Part shown: positions 1 through 7,551 of the stretch, in pieces
How positions within the stretch are numbered: the stretch's first letter is position 1
Layout: the number at the start of each line of letters is the position of its first letter
From: Paenibacillus contaminans
GTDB taxonomy: Bacteria; Bacillota; Bacilli; Paenibacillales; NBRC-103111
Reading direction: 5' to 3'
NCBI RefSeq assembly: GCF_003285015.1
Contig: NZ_QMFB01000002.1
Span: 124,001 to 188,000, forward strand
DNA: 64,000 nucleotides
Position numbers and translations under genes: made by a program
Notes under the pieces: generated by a model
The model's input: only the letters and a program-made list of their open reading frames with translations
Databases searched by the model: none
Told to the model about the DNA's origin: nothing

Positions 1-201
1 TTGGAAGCCTACATATATCGCGCTGTTCATCGCGATCGGCCCCGGCGACATGCCTGCCAGCGTCGTCACTTCCGCGAATCTCTCGGGGCTAAGCCACCCG
101 TGAGCGGCTACCTCGTTTTCTATGATCGGGATCATCGCATATCCGCCCCCGAACGAGACGAGCCCTACCTTGAAAAATGTCCAAAATAATTGCAGCAGCA
201 T
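1..201 (-). CDS. chrA: Chromate transporter (CHR family), second half-gene, cut by the window edge
   Basis: The reverse strand opens with ATG at 201 and stays open to the window edge, giving 67 residues. The start of the protein (FWTFFKVGLVSFGGGYAMIP) carries the Phe-Gly-Gly-Gly-Tyr signature of CHR transporters, followed by a second motif, MSPGPIAMNSA. Members of this family export chromate or similar oxyanions across the membrane. A GGTGAGCGG stretch just upstream may serve as ribosome site. The neighbour at 277-951 is a similar half-length CHR protein, so this is the usual two-gene short-chain arrangement, in which both halves are probably needed. The C-terminal part lies outside the window. 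Family assignment is firm; the true substrate is not shown. Confidence 0.85.
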   Translation of the reverse strand, partial: MLLQLFWTFFKVGLVSFGGGYAMIPIIENEVAAHGWLSPERFAEVTTLAGMSPGPIAMNSAIYVGFQ

Positions 202-276
202 CCGCTCACCCCCACTCTTGTCTGTATGAAGCCTTATGCCGTCGAACCGGAACGTTCTGCAATTCTCCCTGACGTA

Positions 277-951
277 TTAGATGCCTTCGCCGATATAATA
301 GTCGTCATACCGGTAAAACGGTTTTCCTTTATCTTGACCCGCTTCATCGCCGGATTGCTCGTTCTTCTCCAAGCGTACCGCCATTCCGAGTTTTTCTTTC
401 AATTTGACCAATCCGATTCCGAGCAGCGCCCCTAATGCCATAACGATGATAGGGTTCATCTTCACGAAGAGCAGAACGGCAACCGCCCCGATGACGGTTG
501 CGAGCGTCGCTTTATCGAATACGGCGCTGCGGCCGATACGATATGCGGCATAAGCGATCATCGCCACTACCGCGGATTTGATTCCTTCGAACGCGGCGGT
601 CATTTTGGCGTTTCCGTCAAGCCATATAAAAACGAAGCTGAGCGCTAACACGATCAGAAAAGTCGGGAGCGTAATGCCGATTACCGCGGCGATCGCCCCT
701 TTAATGCCGCCCGTACGGAATCCGATAAACGTAGCGGCATTAACGCCGACGCCTCCCGGGGCAGAGCCTGCAATGGATAACGCATCGACCATTTCCTCTT
801 CGGTGATCCAGCCTCGTTTCTCCACTACCTCCCGTTCGATTACGGGTATCATCGCGTAGCCGCCGCCGAACGTGACCGGTGCTATTTTGAAAAACGACCA
901 AAAAATATCGGCCAACAGCCGCCAATTCGCCGAAACGGTTTGCTTCCCCAT
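277..951 (-). CDS. chrA: Chromate transporter (CHR family), first half-gene
   Basis: A 224-residue membrane protein of the short-chain CHR family. It shows the N-terminal FGGGYAMIPVIEREVV signature and the motif SIAGSAPGGVGVNAATF, then several hydrophobic segments and a charged cytoplasmic tail ending near DDYYIGEGI. The start at 951 is preferred because a GGGGGGAG ribosome site lies 4 bases upstream; an in-frame ATG at 975 has none. Its stop is 75 bases before the start of the second CHR gene, so the two are likely co-transcribed and may form a heterodimer that exports chromate or a related anion. A palindrome-overlapped promoter lies upstream (1005-1038). Confidence 0.88.
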   Translation of the reverse strand: MGKQTVSANWRLLADIFWSFFKIAPVTFGGGYAMIPVIEREVVEKRGWITEEEMVDALSIAGSAPGGVGVNAATFIGFRTGGIKGAIAAVIGITLPTFLIVLALSFVFIWLDGNAKMTAAFEGIKSAVVAMIAYAAYRIGRSAVFDKATLATVIGAVAVLLFVKMNPIIVMALGALLGIGLVKLKEKLGMAVRLEKNEQSGDEAGQDKGKPFYRYDDYYIGEGI

Positions 952-1004
952 TTTTCTCCCCCCTGCTAGCTCCATTCTTGGATGATTTCTTTCTTATGTA
1001 CACT

Positions 1005-1038
1005 CATTATACTAGAGTTTATTCCATTTTGGAATAAA
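1005..1038 (-). promoter_or_regulatory. Promoter with palindromic operator candidate for the chr pair
   Basis: On the minus strand TATAAT (1005-1010) lies about 17 bases downstream of a weak -35 within a perfect 9-bp inverted repeat, TTTATTCCA-TTT-TGGAATAAA (1018-1038). The overlap of palindrome and -35 region is typical of a repressor site. No regulator gene is adjacent inside the window, so the binding protein is unknown. Confidence 0.5.
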
Positions 1039-1186
1039 CATTTTCATCATTTTTCGTTTTCGCCTATTTCACCTACAAATTTTAGGCTTTCGCCTAATAA
1101 TTCCGAGTAAACCGCTCTATTTTCAACCCTGTTTCAATCATCTTTTTTTCTTTTTGAATTTTAGTTCGATGAGTTTAGTAGAAAAA

Positions 1187-1228
1187 ATAAAAAAAGCGTT
1201 CCGGAACGGTTCATCCGCTCCGAAACGC
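1187..1228 (-). terminator. Rho-independent terminator after the EamA gene
   Basis: Read on the minus strand, GCGTTTCGGAGCGG pairs imperfectly with CCGTTCCGGAACGC around a short loop and is followed by a run of seven T. It lies about 130 bases beyond the stop of the EamA gene. The rest of the 400-base gap between 952 and 1354 shows no coding sequence. Confidence 0.7.
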
Positions 1229-1354
1229 AATGCATGGCATTATAGACGATGTCACTTCAAACCTTGCCGCCGCACCCGCAACCCCAGCAAAATAAAAGCG
1301 GAGAGCGGCATTTTCCAAACGTAATGGACACGAAGCCTTATGTAAAATCGATCT

Positions 1355-2212
1355 CTATCCCCAAACCCCGAGAGAGATGATTCCGCCTGCGATAATCGTA
1401 GACATGACGATCCGTCTCGTGCCTTGGCTTTCCTTCAGAACGAGAATGCCGAGCACGGTTCCGAACACGGTTCCGATTTCACGAATCGGCGAGATGTGGG
1501 AAAGCGGGGAAAGCTCCATCGCATACAAGAACAATAAATAAGAACCAGGCGCACAAATCGCCCCTATCAGCACTTTACGCCAATTGACCTGCCATTCGCG
1601 TTTCACGAGACCTTTTTGCAGCGATATTTTCGTGAGCGCAGCTACGACCCCGAGGTTGGTAAGCTCGATAAGCCCCAGCGGCGATAAGTACGTTAACGTC
1701 TGCTTATCCACAATAACGTAACTGGTGATGCAAAGCCCGACAAGCAGCGCATAACCGATCGCCTTCCGAAACATCGGAGCATCCATGTTCGCCGGACGCT
1801 TCATCCCCAAACCGCTGATCATAAACATACCGCCGACAATGACGATCAGAGCCGTCCAGCCGACAACCGACAACGACTCGCCGAAAACGGCCACGCTGAC
1901 TATCGGGACCAGAAAAGCACCCGTTCCGCGCATAATCGGATACATTTGCGATAAATCGCCGTACGAATAAACCTTCGCGAGTAGCAAACCGTAGCAAGCC
2001 TGCAGCGAAAAAGACAATAACATGAACAAGTATCCCACCGGGGGAATATCGTTATGCAGCAAATCCTTCAATAGAAAAGGCCAAAAAATAACAAGCGAAA
2101 CCCCATGAATCAACCATAAAAAAACGCTTTTGTTCATACAGGTTTTCGTAAACAAATTCCAAACGGCATGCGTCAAGCCTGAACAAAGGACAAGCACAAC
2201 CGCTGCAGCCAT
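1355..2212 (-). CDS. EamA/DMT-family membrane transporter
   Basis: A 285-residue protein made of about ten hydrophobic segments, which is the usual EamA (drug/metabolite transporter) layout of two five-helix repeats. The N-terminal signature HAVWNLFTK and the C-terminal repeat with SPLSHISPIREIG fit this family. Such proteins move small metabolites across the cell membrane; the substrate cannot be read from sequence. It is a single-gene unit between a hairpin upstream (2285-2331) and a terminator downstream (1187-1228). It is the first of three EamA proteins in this window, none close to identical with another. Confidence 0.82.
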   Translation of the reverse strand: MAAAVVLVLCSGLTHAVWNLFTKTCMNKSVFLWLIHGVSLVIFWPFLLKDLLHNDIPPVGYLFMLLSFSLQACYGLLLAKVYSYGDLSQMYPIMRGTGAFLVPIVSVAVFGESLSVVGWTALIVIVGGMFMISGLGMKRPANMDAPMFRKAIGYALLVGLCITSYVIVDKQTLTYLSPLGLIELTNLGVVAALTKISLQKGLVKREWQVNWRKVLIGAICAPGSYLLFLYAMELSPLSHISPIREIGTVFGTVLGILVLKESQGTRRIVMSTIIAGGIISLGVWG

Positions 2213-2284
2213 GCGTCTCAGACCGCCCTTCTAAAGTTAATGTTTATATCCTACGCCCCGCCAATCGATATGTCAACAGAAAAA

Positions 2285-2331
2285 CAACACAAAAACAACT
2301 TATTTCACAATAAGCAGTTGTTTTTGTGTTG
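2285..2331 (-). terminator. Long AT-rich hairpin, probable terminator of the DUF1805 gene
   Basis: A perfect 16-bp inverted repeat (CAACACAAAAACAACT at 2285-2300 with AGTTGTTTTTGTGTTG at 2316-2331) with a 15-base loop. On the minus strand it is followed by TTTTTC, so it can act as an intrinsic terminator for the gene at 2375-2674. Confidence 0.55.
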
Positions 2332-2374
2332 CATGATATGTCAAAACGCCTTTTTAAGATGACGCTTACAACAA

Positions 2375-2674
2375 TTACATCATGCGCAGAATCGCTTCGC
2401 TGCCTTTCATACCGGGATGGATGCCCAGCGCTTCCGCTTCGTTCGTTACGGATTCAAGGGGGGCCTCCAGCAGCTGCTCGATCGTCTTGACGCCCACGGC
2501 TCTTCCTGCAATGATTCGTCTATCCTTCAGCCGATCGTTGAGCAGTTGAATATCCAGCGCTCCGCACATGATATATCCTTTGTCCGTTGTTACTACCAGC
2601 AACGTCGTTTTGGGGAGCAGCACTTCGACGGCAAGCGCCACCCGGCCCCCGATTTCCACCGGTTTTAGCTGCAT
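2375..2674 (-). CDS. DUF1805 (YunC-like) protein
   Basis: A 99-residue soluble protein matching the YunC/DUF1805 family: LPKTTLLVVTTDKGYIMCGA, then RIIAGRAVGVKTIEQLL and a C-terminal GIHPGMKGSEAIL. Length is normal for the family. The start at ATG 2674 matches the usual N-terminus (short strand leading to VEIGGRVALAV); a TTG one codon upstream (2677) has better spacing (9 bases) to the AAAGGAGA ribosome site at 2687-2694, so either may be used. The molecular role of the family is not settled. It stands alone here. Confidence 0.8.
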   Translation of the reverse strand: MQLKPVEIGGRVALAVEVLLPKTTLLVVTTDKGYIMCGALDIQLLNDRLKDRRIIAGRAVGVKTIEQLLEAPLESVTNEAEALGIHPGMKGSEAILRMM

Positions 2675-2972
2675 CAAGACTATGCATCTCCTTTCGTTGC
2701 CAAGCAAATCCGCTGTCTTACAGTATATGAAAGAAATCGGCTGTTGGTTTGGACTTCGCGGAGGTTAAACGCATTTTGCATGTGCGGCAGGTACTTAGGA
2801 CATACTTACACTACTTTTTCATATCGAAAGCGAATATTTCCAAATTTTATACAGTAAATAGCATTAATATATATTTCTTTTGAACCACCAATTCTTTACT
2901 ATTCGGGTCTACTTTTAGGTATTCATTCATGGTATAGTGAAAATGGACTAGTTTAGTCGGAGGCATGAAATC

Positions 2973-3512
2973 ATGAGTGAAGCGAAAATCGCACAAACCA
3001 AAAAAGGATACGTTTTCAACGTCAGCATTTTGGTCGAAGGTTATAACAACGGCATTGCGCTTGAAGCGCTGCTGCATATGTTAAACACCGGCAAAGTATT
3101 GGATTACCAAATTAACGAAGGAATCGAGCTCGGCAAAATAATCGACGCCTCTTTAGCGGAACCCCATAATCAGCAAGCTGTCAGCATCAAGAAGTCTCCC
3201 ATAAAAGAAAACAGGGCGCCCTCTGCCGCAGAGAAAACGCCGAAGCCTGCCGAATCGCGCACAGCACAGAGCCATTCGTCTAAAGCCTCCGTTCCCGAAC
3301 CGAATTACGCCGTGAACCTGCTGAAGGATTACCAGCAAACCAATACGCTCGTTCGTTTGTCCGCGCTGAAGGGCAAAGGCGTCCGGATCAGCCTGCCTTG
3401 CCGCATATTAAGCTTCGATGCCGAATCCCAGCTTATTACCGTCTACCATGTGGATGAGAAAAAGGTATATCAATTTCATCTGAACGAAATTGAAGATTTT
3501 CACGCGAACTGA
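2973..3512 (+). CDS. Conserved hypothetical protein, two domains joined by a proline/serine-rich linker
   Basis: 179 residues with a good ribosome site (GGAGG, 2960-2964) and an upstream extended -10 (TGGTATAGT). Residues 1-60 form a compact mixed domain (KGYVFNVSILVEGYNNGIAL, then a helix LEALLHMLNTGKVLDYQINEG). Residues 65-110 are low-complexity Ala/Pro/Ser/Lys. Residues 112-179 form a second domain with strands (RISLPCRILSFDAESQLIT, VYHVDEKKVYQFHLNEI). No signal peptide or membrane segment. I do not recognise a family. It is followed at once by a strong terminator, so it is a single-gene unit. Confidence 0.75.
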   Translation: MSEAKIAQTKKGYVFNVSILVEGYNNGIALEALLHMLNTGKVLDYQINEGIELGKIIDASLAEPHNQQAVSIKKSPIKENRAPSAAEKTPKPAESRTAQSHSSKASVPEPNYAVNLLKDYQQTNTLVRLSALKGKGVRISLPCRILSFDAESQLITVYHVDEKKVYQFHLNEIEDFHAN

Positions 3513-3526
3513 CGCGTAATCGAAGC

Positions 3527-3561
3527 AAAAAAACGAGCCGATATCGGCTCGTTTTCGTTTT
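3527..3561 (+). terminator. Rho-independent terminator
   Basis: The perfect palindrome AACGAGCCGATATCGGCTCGTT (3532-3553) is followed by TTCGTTTT and preceded by an A-run, so it can work in both directions between the convergent genes at 2973-3512 and 3627-5381. Confidence 0.85.
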
Positions 3562-3626
3562 GCCTATGTATATTGCATGCTCTGTTTCCTTTTATGCCGC
3601 ATGACGCGGTGACGAAATCGCCGCAA

Positions 3627-5381
3627 TCATGAAACCTCGCTCCTCCTGCTATGCAGCAATTCTTCGATCTGCACCGAATTAACCGGCGGACTGAACCAGT
3701 AGCCCTGGATATGGTTGCAGCGGTTGCGGTCCAGGAAGGTAAGCTGTTCCTTCGTTTCTACCCCCTCGGCGATAACCTCCAGATGAAGATGATGCGCCAT
3801 GGAAATAATCGTCGCTACGATCGCCGCATCGTTCGGATCGCTCATAATATCGCGAACGAACGAATAATCGATCTTCAGCTTATCGATCGGAAACTTCTTT
3901 AAATAACTGAGCGAGCTGTACCCCGTCCCGAAATCGTCGATGCTGATTTGAACGCCGAGATTTTTGAGCTCGAGCAAGTTCGTGGTGGCAAAATCCACGT
4001 CCATCGTCATGCTTTCGGTTATTTCCAAATCGAGATATTCCGGAGCGAGTCCGGTTATCTCCAGCATGTTCGCGATTTTCTCCTTCAAGCTAGGCTGAAG
4101 AAACTGACGCACCGACAAATTGACCGATACCGGCACGTGAAGAAGCTGCTCATCCTGCCACTTCTTGTTTTGCCGGCATGCCTCCATGATGACCCATTCG
4201 CCGATCGGCACGATCAGACCGCTTTCTTCCGCGACAGGAATAAATTCACGCGGCGGCACGATGCCCCGGGTCGGATGCATCCAACGAATCAGCGCCTCCA
4301 TGCCGACGATTTTCCCGCTGCTTACTTCCATTTGCGGCTGGTAATACAGCTCGAATTCCCCGTTTTGCAGCGCTCTCCGCAGCTCGCTTTCCATCTTGAG
4401 CTTTTGGAGGGAGCCCGTCTTCATCGCCTGGTTGAACACTTGATAATTGTTCTTCCCGCTTTCCTTCGAACGCGACAGCGCGATTTCCGCATATTTCATC
4501 AACGTTTCCGCATCTTCCTCTTCCGTGCCCGAATACAAGGAGATACCTATGCTAACCGACAAATGGATCGAATCGCCGCCTACGACGAACGGCTGCTCAA
4601 GCATCTTTGCGATCATTTCGGCACGGGGCCTGAGCTCCTCCGCTCCGGAAATGTCCAAATAAGCGATTGCAAACTTGTCTCCCTCGGTACGGGCGAGCAA
4701 ATCGCTTGGAGCGATGCAGTGGGTAAACCGCTCCGCCAATTGCAGCATCAGCATATTCCCGTAGTCGTGTCCGAAGCTGTCGTTAACCAGCTTGAACCGG
4801 TCGATATCCGTGTAGAAGACGGCGACCTTATCCTTCCGTGCCGAAGTTAAGGCCTCCGACAGCTTTTCTATAAAATAGCGCCGGTTAGGCAATCCCGTCA
4901 TATCATCGTAGTAAGCCATATGCCGAATCCGGTTTTCGTTTCGCTTGCGTTCGGATATATCCTGGCAGATCACGACAAATCCGTTGATTCTCCGCCCGTC
5001 CGTAATCGGTACGGATGTCGCATTTACCTCTATGCGGTACCCGTTCTTATGCAGCAGCACCGTTTCGAACGTTCTCGGTGACCCGTTTGCCGCACGTGTA
5101 AAATAATATACGCCGAGCGATATTTGATCGGGTGCAAGGAACGAGGCGAACGACTTGCCGAGCAGCTCCTGCTCGCTGTAACCGGTCAACAATGCGGCGG
5201 TAGAATTGGAGCGGACCAGGTTCCCGCCAGCGGTAAACACGCCGATCGCATTCGGATTATGGGCAAACAGGGAATGTAATAGTTGCTCGGTATCCCGCAG
5301 CCGCTTCTCGATCCGTTTATGCTCGGCAGAGGTATAAGGTCTGCGATGATTCCCGAACGGCTTTTGGCTGTCCAAGGGCAT
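3627..5381 (-). CDS. PAS-GGDEF-EAL cyclic-di-GMP turnover protein
   Basis: 584 residues, cytoplasmic. Residues about 28-150 form a PAS domain (LFAHNPNAIGVFTAGGNLVR), about 160-320 a GGDEF domain, and about 330-580 an EAL domain. The EAL signature is intact (GMEALIRW, and loop 6 DDFGTGYSSLSYL), so phosphodiesterase activity on c-di-GMP is expected. The diguanylate cyclase signature reads EGDKF instead of GGDEF, with the first Gly and the Glu replaced, so the GGDEF half is probably inactive or only binds GTP. The start is supported by GAAAGGAAG upstream. No membrane segment is visible. It stands alone; no target gene is next to it. Confidence 0.9.
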   Translation of the reverse strand: MPLDSQKPFGNHRRPYTSAEHKRIEKRLRDTEQLLHSLFAHNPNAIGVFTAGGNLVRSNSTAALLTGYSEQELLGKSFASFLAPDQISLGVYYFTRAANGSPRTFETVLLHKNGYRIEVNATSVPITDGRRINGFVVICQDISERKRNENRIRHMAYYDDMTGLPNRRYFIEKLSEALTSARKDKVAVFYTDIDRFKLVNDSFGHDYGNMLMLQLAERFTHCIAPSDLLARTEGDKFAIAYLDISGAEELRPRAEMIAKMLEQPFVVGGDSIHLSVSIGISLYSGTEEEDAETLMKYAEIALSRSKESGKNNYQVFNQAMKTGSLQKLKMESELRRALQNGEFELYYQPQMEVSSGKIVGMEALIRWMHPTRGIVPPREFIPVAEESGLIVPIGEWVIMEACRQNKKWQDEQLLHVPVSVNLSVRQFLQPSLKEKIANMLEITGLAPEYLDLEITESMTMDVDFATTNLLELKNLGVQISIDDFGTGYSSLSYLKKFPIDKLKIDYSFVRDIMSDPNDAAIVATIISMAHHLHLEVIAEGVETKEQLTFLDRNRCNHIQGYWFSPPVNSVQIEELLHSRRSEVS

Positions 5382-5500
5382 TACTTCCTTTCAAGATAAG
5401 ACGGTGTGTAAGCCGATAGGCCGTCGATCGCCCTGTTGTTTCCGCCATCGGCCGGGCCGGCTGTGCCGATCGTACTGCCGAATAGCGGGAAAACGGCAAA

Positions 5501-5869
5501 CTAAAGTTTTTTGTATGCGGCATGCGCAAACAAGAGCCAGCCTGCGATAAAGCATACCCCGCCGAAAGGAGTAATCGCGCCAAGCCATTTCACGTCCGAT
5601 ATGCTAAGTACGTACAAGCTTCCCGAGAACAGCACGATTCCCGTCATAAACAGCCTTCCCGGCCATTTGACGCCATCGTCGCCCAGTTTGGATGCGGCCA
5701 GCGCTACGAGCAGCAAGGCCAATGCATGATACATATGATATTGAACGCCGGTCTTAAAAACGTCCAGCATCTCCGGCGACAGCTTCTCCTTGAGGCCGTG
5801 AGCGCCGAAAGCCCCCAATGCGACGGCCAACATCCCGTTGACCGCTCCCGCAATCATCAGCTTTTTCAT
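5501..5869 (-). CDS. DUF423 small membrane protein (YwdK-like)
   Basis: 122 residues with four hydrophobic segments. The N-terminus (AVNGMLAVALGAFGAHGLK) and the middle (TGVQYHMYHALALLLVAL) are the hallmark motifs of the DUF423 family of bacterial inner-membrane proteins; function is unknown. Its ATG overlaps the stop of the upstream gene (ATGA, 5866-5869), so the two are translationally coupled. Length is normal for the family. Confidence 0.88.
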   Translation of the reverse strand: MKKLMIAGAVNGMLAVALGAFGAHGLKEKLSPEMLDVFKTGVQYHMYHALALLLVALAASKLGDDGVKWPGRLFMTGIVLFSGSLYVLSISDVKWLGAITPFGGVCFIAGWLLFAHAAYKKL

Positions 5870-6168
5870 TCGAACATACCCACATCATGCTGTCCAACAA
5901 TGAGAGTGACCGGCTCCAAAAATACCCGTACAGTCGTTCCGTCACCCAAAAGATCGATTTCGATGTCGATGATTTTGGAGCGCTTCGTCTGCCCGGCCCG
6001 CTTGTCGTATACGACCTCGAACTGCCTTAAGCCAAGCGGATGATTGATGACGGAGGCGCCGATTGACGGAACCGGCAGCTCCACTTCCCCGTGCTCGAAC
6101 AACACCTCGTGAATAATCTCGTCGTTCATGTCCACAATTTTTACCGTCTGACATAAGGTGAATCTCAT
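5866..6168 (-). CDS. Small conserved hypothetical protein coupled to the DUF423 gene
   Basis: 100 residues, soluble, mostly predicted beta strand (VKIVDMNDEIIHEVLFEHGE, then a strand-rich C-terminus with TTVRVFLEPVTLIVGQHDVG). A strong ribosome site (GGAGGAGGG) precedes the ATG at 6168. It overlaps the DUF423 gene by four bases, which suggests both are made together. I do not recognise a domain. Confidence 0.75.
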   Translation of the reverse strand: MRFTLCQTVKIVDMNDEIIHEVLFEHGEVELPVPSIGASVINHPLGLRQFEVVYDKRAGQTKRSKIIDIEIDLLGDGTTVRVFLEPVTLIVGQHDVGMFE

Positions 6169-6195
6169 AAATTCCCTCCTCCGAATGATCTGCTC

Positions 6196-6296
6196 TGCAA
6201 GGATAAACGCCTTGCGCGTCTTATGAGGCCTTGCGGTTACCGCCGAAATACAAGTACCTAGGATAGGAAACCTATAAATCCTTATATTTCGAGAAA
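6196..6296 (+). repeat. Dispersed structured repeat, copy 1
   Basis: Begins GCAAGGATAAACG, contains GGTTACCGCCGAAATA and ends with CTTATATTTCGAGAAAA. The second half folds as GAAATACAAG against CTTATATTTC around an inner AGGATAGGAAACCT hairpin. The same start, middle and end blocks recur at 7019 and 18069 in the same orientation. It lies in the gap between the divergent genes starting at 6168 and 6509. Nothing else was seen in that 340-base gap apart from likely promoter sequence. Confidence 0.6.
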
Positions 6297-6508
6297 ATTG
6301 CCGAATTTTGTATGTTCCTGTAAAAATAATATCATATTTTGTCTAAAAAAGCAGGAGCATGGTCACAATTTTATTGGCGATTCCGTTACATGCCGCGTTC
6401 GGGAAGGAATATTTCTTGCTTATGTCGAATAACGTGTGGGAATATGGAAGGAACCATAAGGGGATATAATCCGTATGTAGTCCAAACAAGTTAATGAGGT
6501 GTGAAAGA

Positions 6509-7015
6509 ATGGAAAATAATCGAGACCATGAAAACAGACAACCCGAACCGGGCGGCGCCGAAACGGAAAAAAGGCATGCTCCTTACAATTCCGGCCAACA
6601 GCAGTTTTTTATGCCTCCCCCGCAGGGCTCGCAGTTTGAAGCGCCCGTTCGCCGCAAGCATTCGGGACCCGGGATCGCTTCGTTTATCGTCTCGCTCACG
6701 ATGTATGTTTTATGTATCCTGCTCCTGATCGGCGCAGTCGCGACGGTTACCGACCTCATCGATCCGACGACAGGCGCCATCGATACGGCCGGCGTTGAAG
6801 CGCTTCTGGAAAAAACGCCTTCGTTCGCCCTCATCGGCCTCGGCTTTATGGCGGCGGCCGTCGGACAGCTGATCGCGCTCGTACTTGGCATTATCGGACT
6901 GGCGCAAAAGGAACGCGGCAAAGTGTTCGCTATTCTCGGTACCGTGTTCAGCGGATTGTTCGTCGGCGTCATCGGTCTGATCATGCTGATCGGCCTTGCG
7001 GCTGCAGGGGGCTAA
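6509..7015 (+). CDS. Small membrane protein, DUF4190-like
   Basis: 168 residues: a hydrophilic, Asn/Gln/Pro-rich N-terminus (1-55), then hydrophobic segments at about 57-83 (GIASFIVSLTMYVLCILLLI), 108-135 and 140-168. The arrangement 'polar tail plus membrane helices with GLAQKERGKVFAILG' resembles DUF4190-type proteins of Gram-positive bacteria, whose role is unknown. The ATG at 6509 is preferred over an in-frame one at 6494 because GAGGTGTGAAAGA lies directly before it. It is closed by a terminator at 7142 with a structured repeat in between. Confidence 0.7.
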   Translation: MENNRDHENRQPEPGGAETEKRHAPYNSGQQQFFMPPPQGSQFEAPVRRKHSGPGIASFIVSLTMYVLCILLLIGAVATVTDLIDPTTGAIDTAGVEALLEKTPSFALIGLGFMAAAVGQLIALVLGIIGLAQKERGKVFAILGTVFSGLFVGVIGLIMLIGLAAAGG

Positions 7016-7018
7016 CTC

Positions 7019-7141
7019 GGCAAGGATAAACGCTTTCGAAGAAAGCGACTTCGTAAGCATAGGCTTGGGACGCGCGCGTTTACCGTTGAAAGATAAGCGC
7101 TTGTTTTGTGAAACATATAAAGTCTTATATTTTAAAAAAGG
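7019..7141 (+). repeat. Dispersed structured repeat, copy 2
   Basis: Starts GGCAAGGATAAACG four bases after the stop of the membrane-protein gene. It contains the hairpin block GCTTTCGAAGAAAGC, the block CGTTTACCG, and ends with AGTCTTATATTTTAAAAAAG. Outer pairing AAACG with CGTTT and second-half pairing ATAAG with CTTAT are conserved in kind with the other copies. It lies between the stop codon and the terminator, so it is transcribed. Confidence 0.65.
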
Positions 7142-7172
7142 GATCGTCCGGAAGCGGACGATCTTTTTTTGC
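7142..7172 (+). terminator. Rho-independent terminator
   Basis: GATCGTCCGGAAGCGGACGATC followed by seven T closes the transcript of the gene at 6509-7015 and the repeat copy behind it. The stem is perfect, with a short loop. Confidence 0.9.
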
Positions 7173-7551
7173 GGCGCATATGGCCAAAAGGACAGCAAAA
7201 CATCATTCGCTGGAACCGCACGCGGTGCGGAAGCTTGCATTCGAGCTGCGGTCGGCCAAAAGGTACCGCGAGGGCGAAGCTTCCCAATAATCAGCGCTTC
7301 GGCCAGGCTCACAACGAGAGACGTGTACAGCTTGGCGTAATGCTCCGTCTCGTACATCGCCCAGACATACACTTTGTATCCTACACGCTTAGCGCGTCAT
7401 GCAGCCACTCACTTTGCGTTACGTAATTTCAGCGCCAAAAAACGGCTCCAACCTCATGGTTCTTTGCCGAGTAGCTTGCTTATGCCCCTCGTAAAACTAG
7501 ACTAATAAATATACAATATAAATAAATACCATGCTAGGAGGGCCGCAATTC
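7173..7551 (+). other. Gap without a recognised gene
   Basis: About 380 bases hold only short open frames on both strands with no ribosome site and no motif I recognise. The last 60 bases are AT-rich (around 7500-7530) and probably carry the promoter of the next gene. Confidence 0.4.

Noticed and set aside
3948-4850. 300-codon plus-strand frame
   Set aside because: Antisense to the EAL and GGDEF domains at 3627-5381, no motif, no ribosome site.
7180-7430. Possible gene remnant on the minus strand (MYETEHYAKLYTSLVVSLAE)
   Set aside because: No family recognised, no start signal, and the frame runs into the opposite strand of the next gene.
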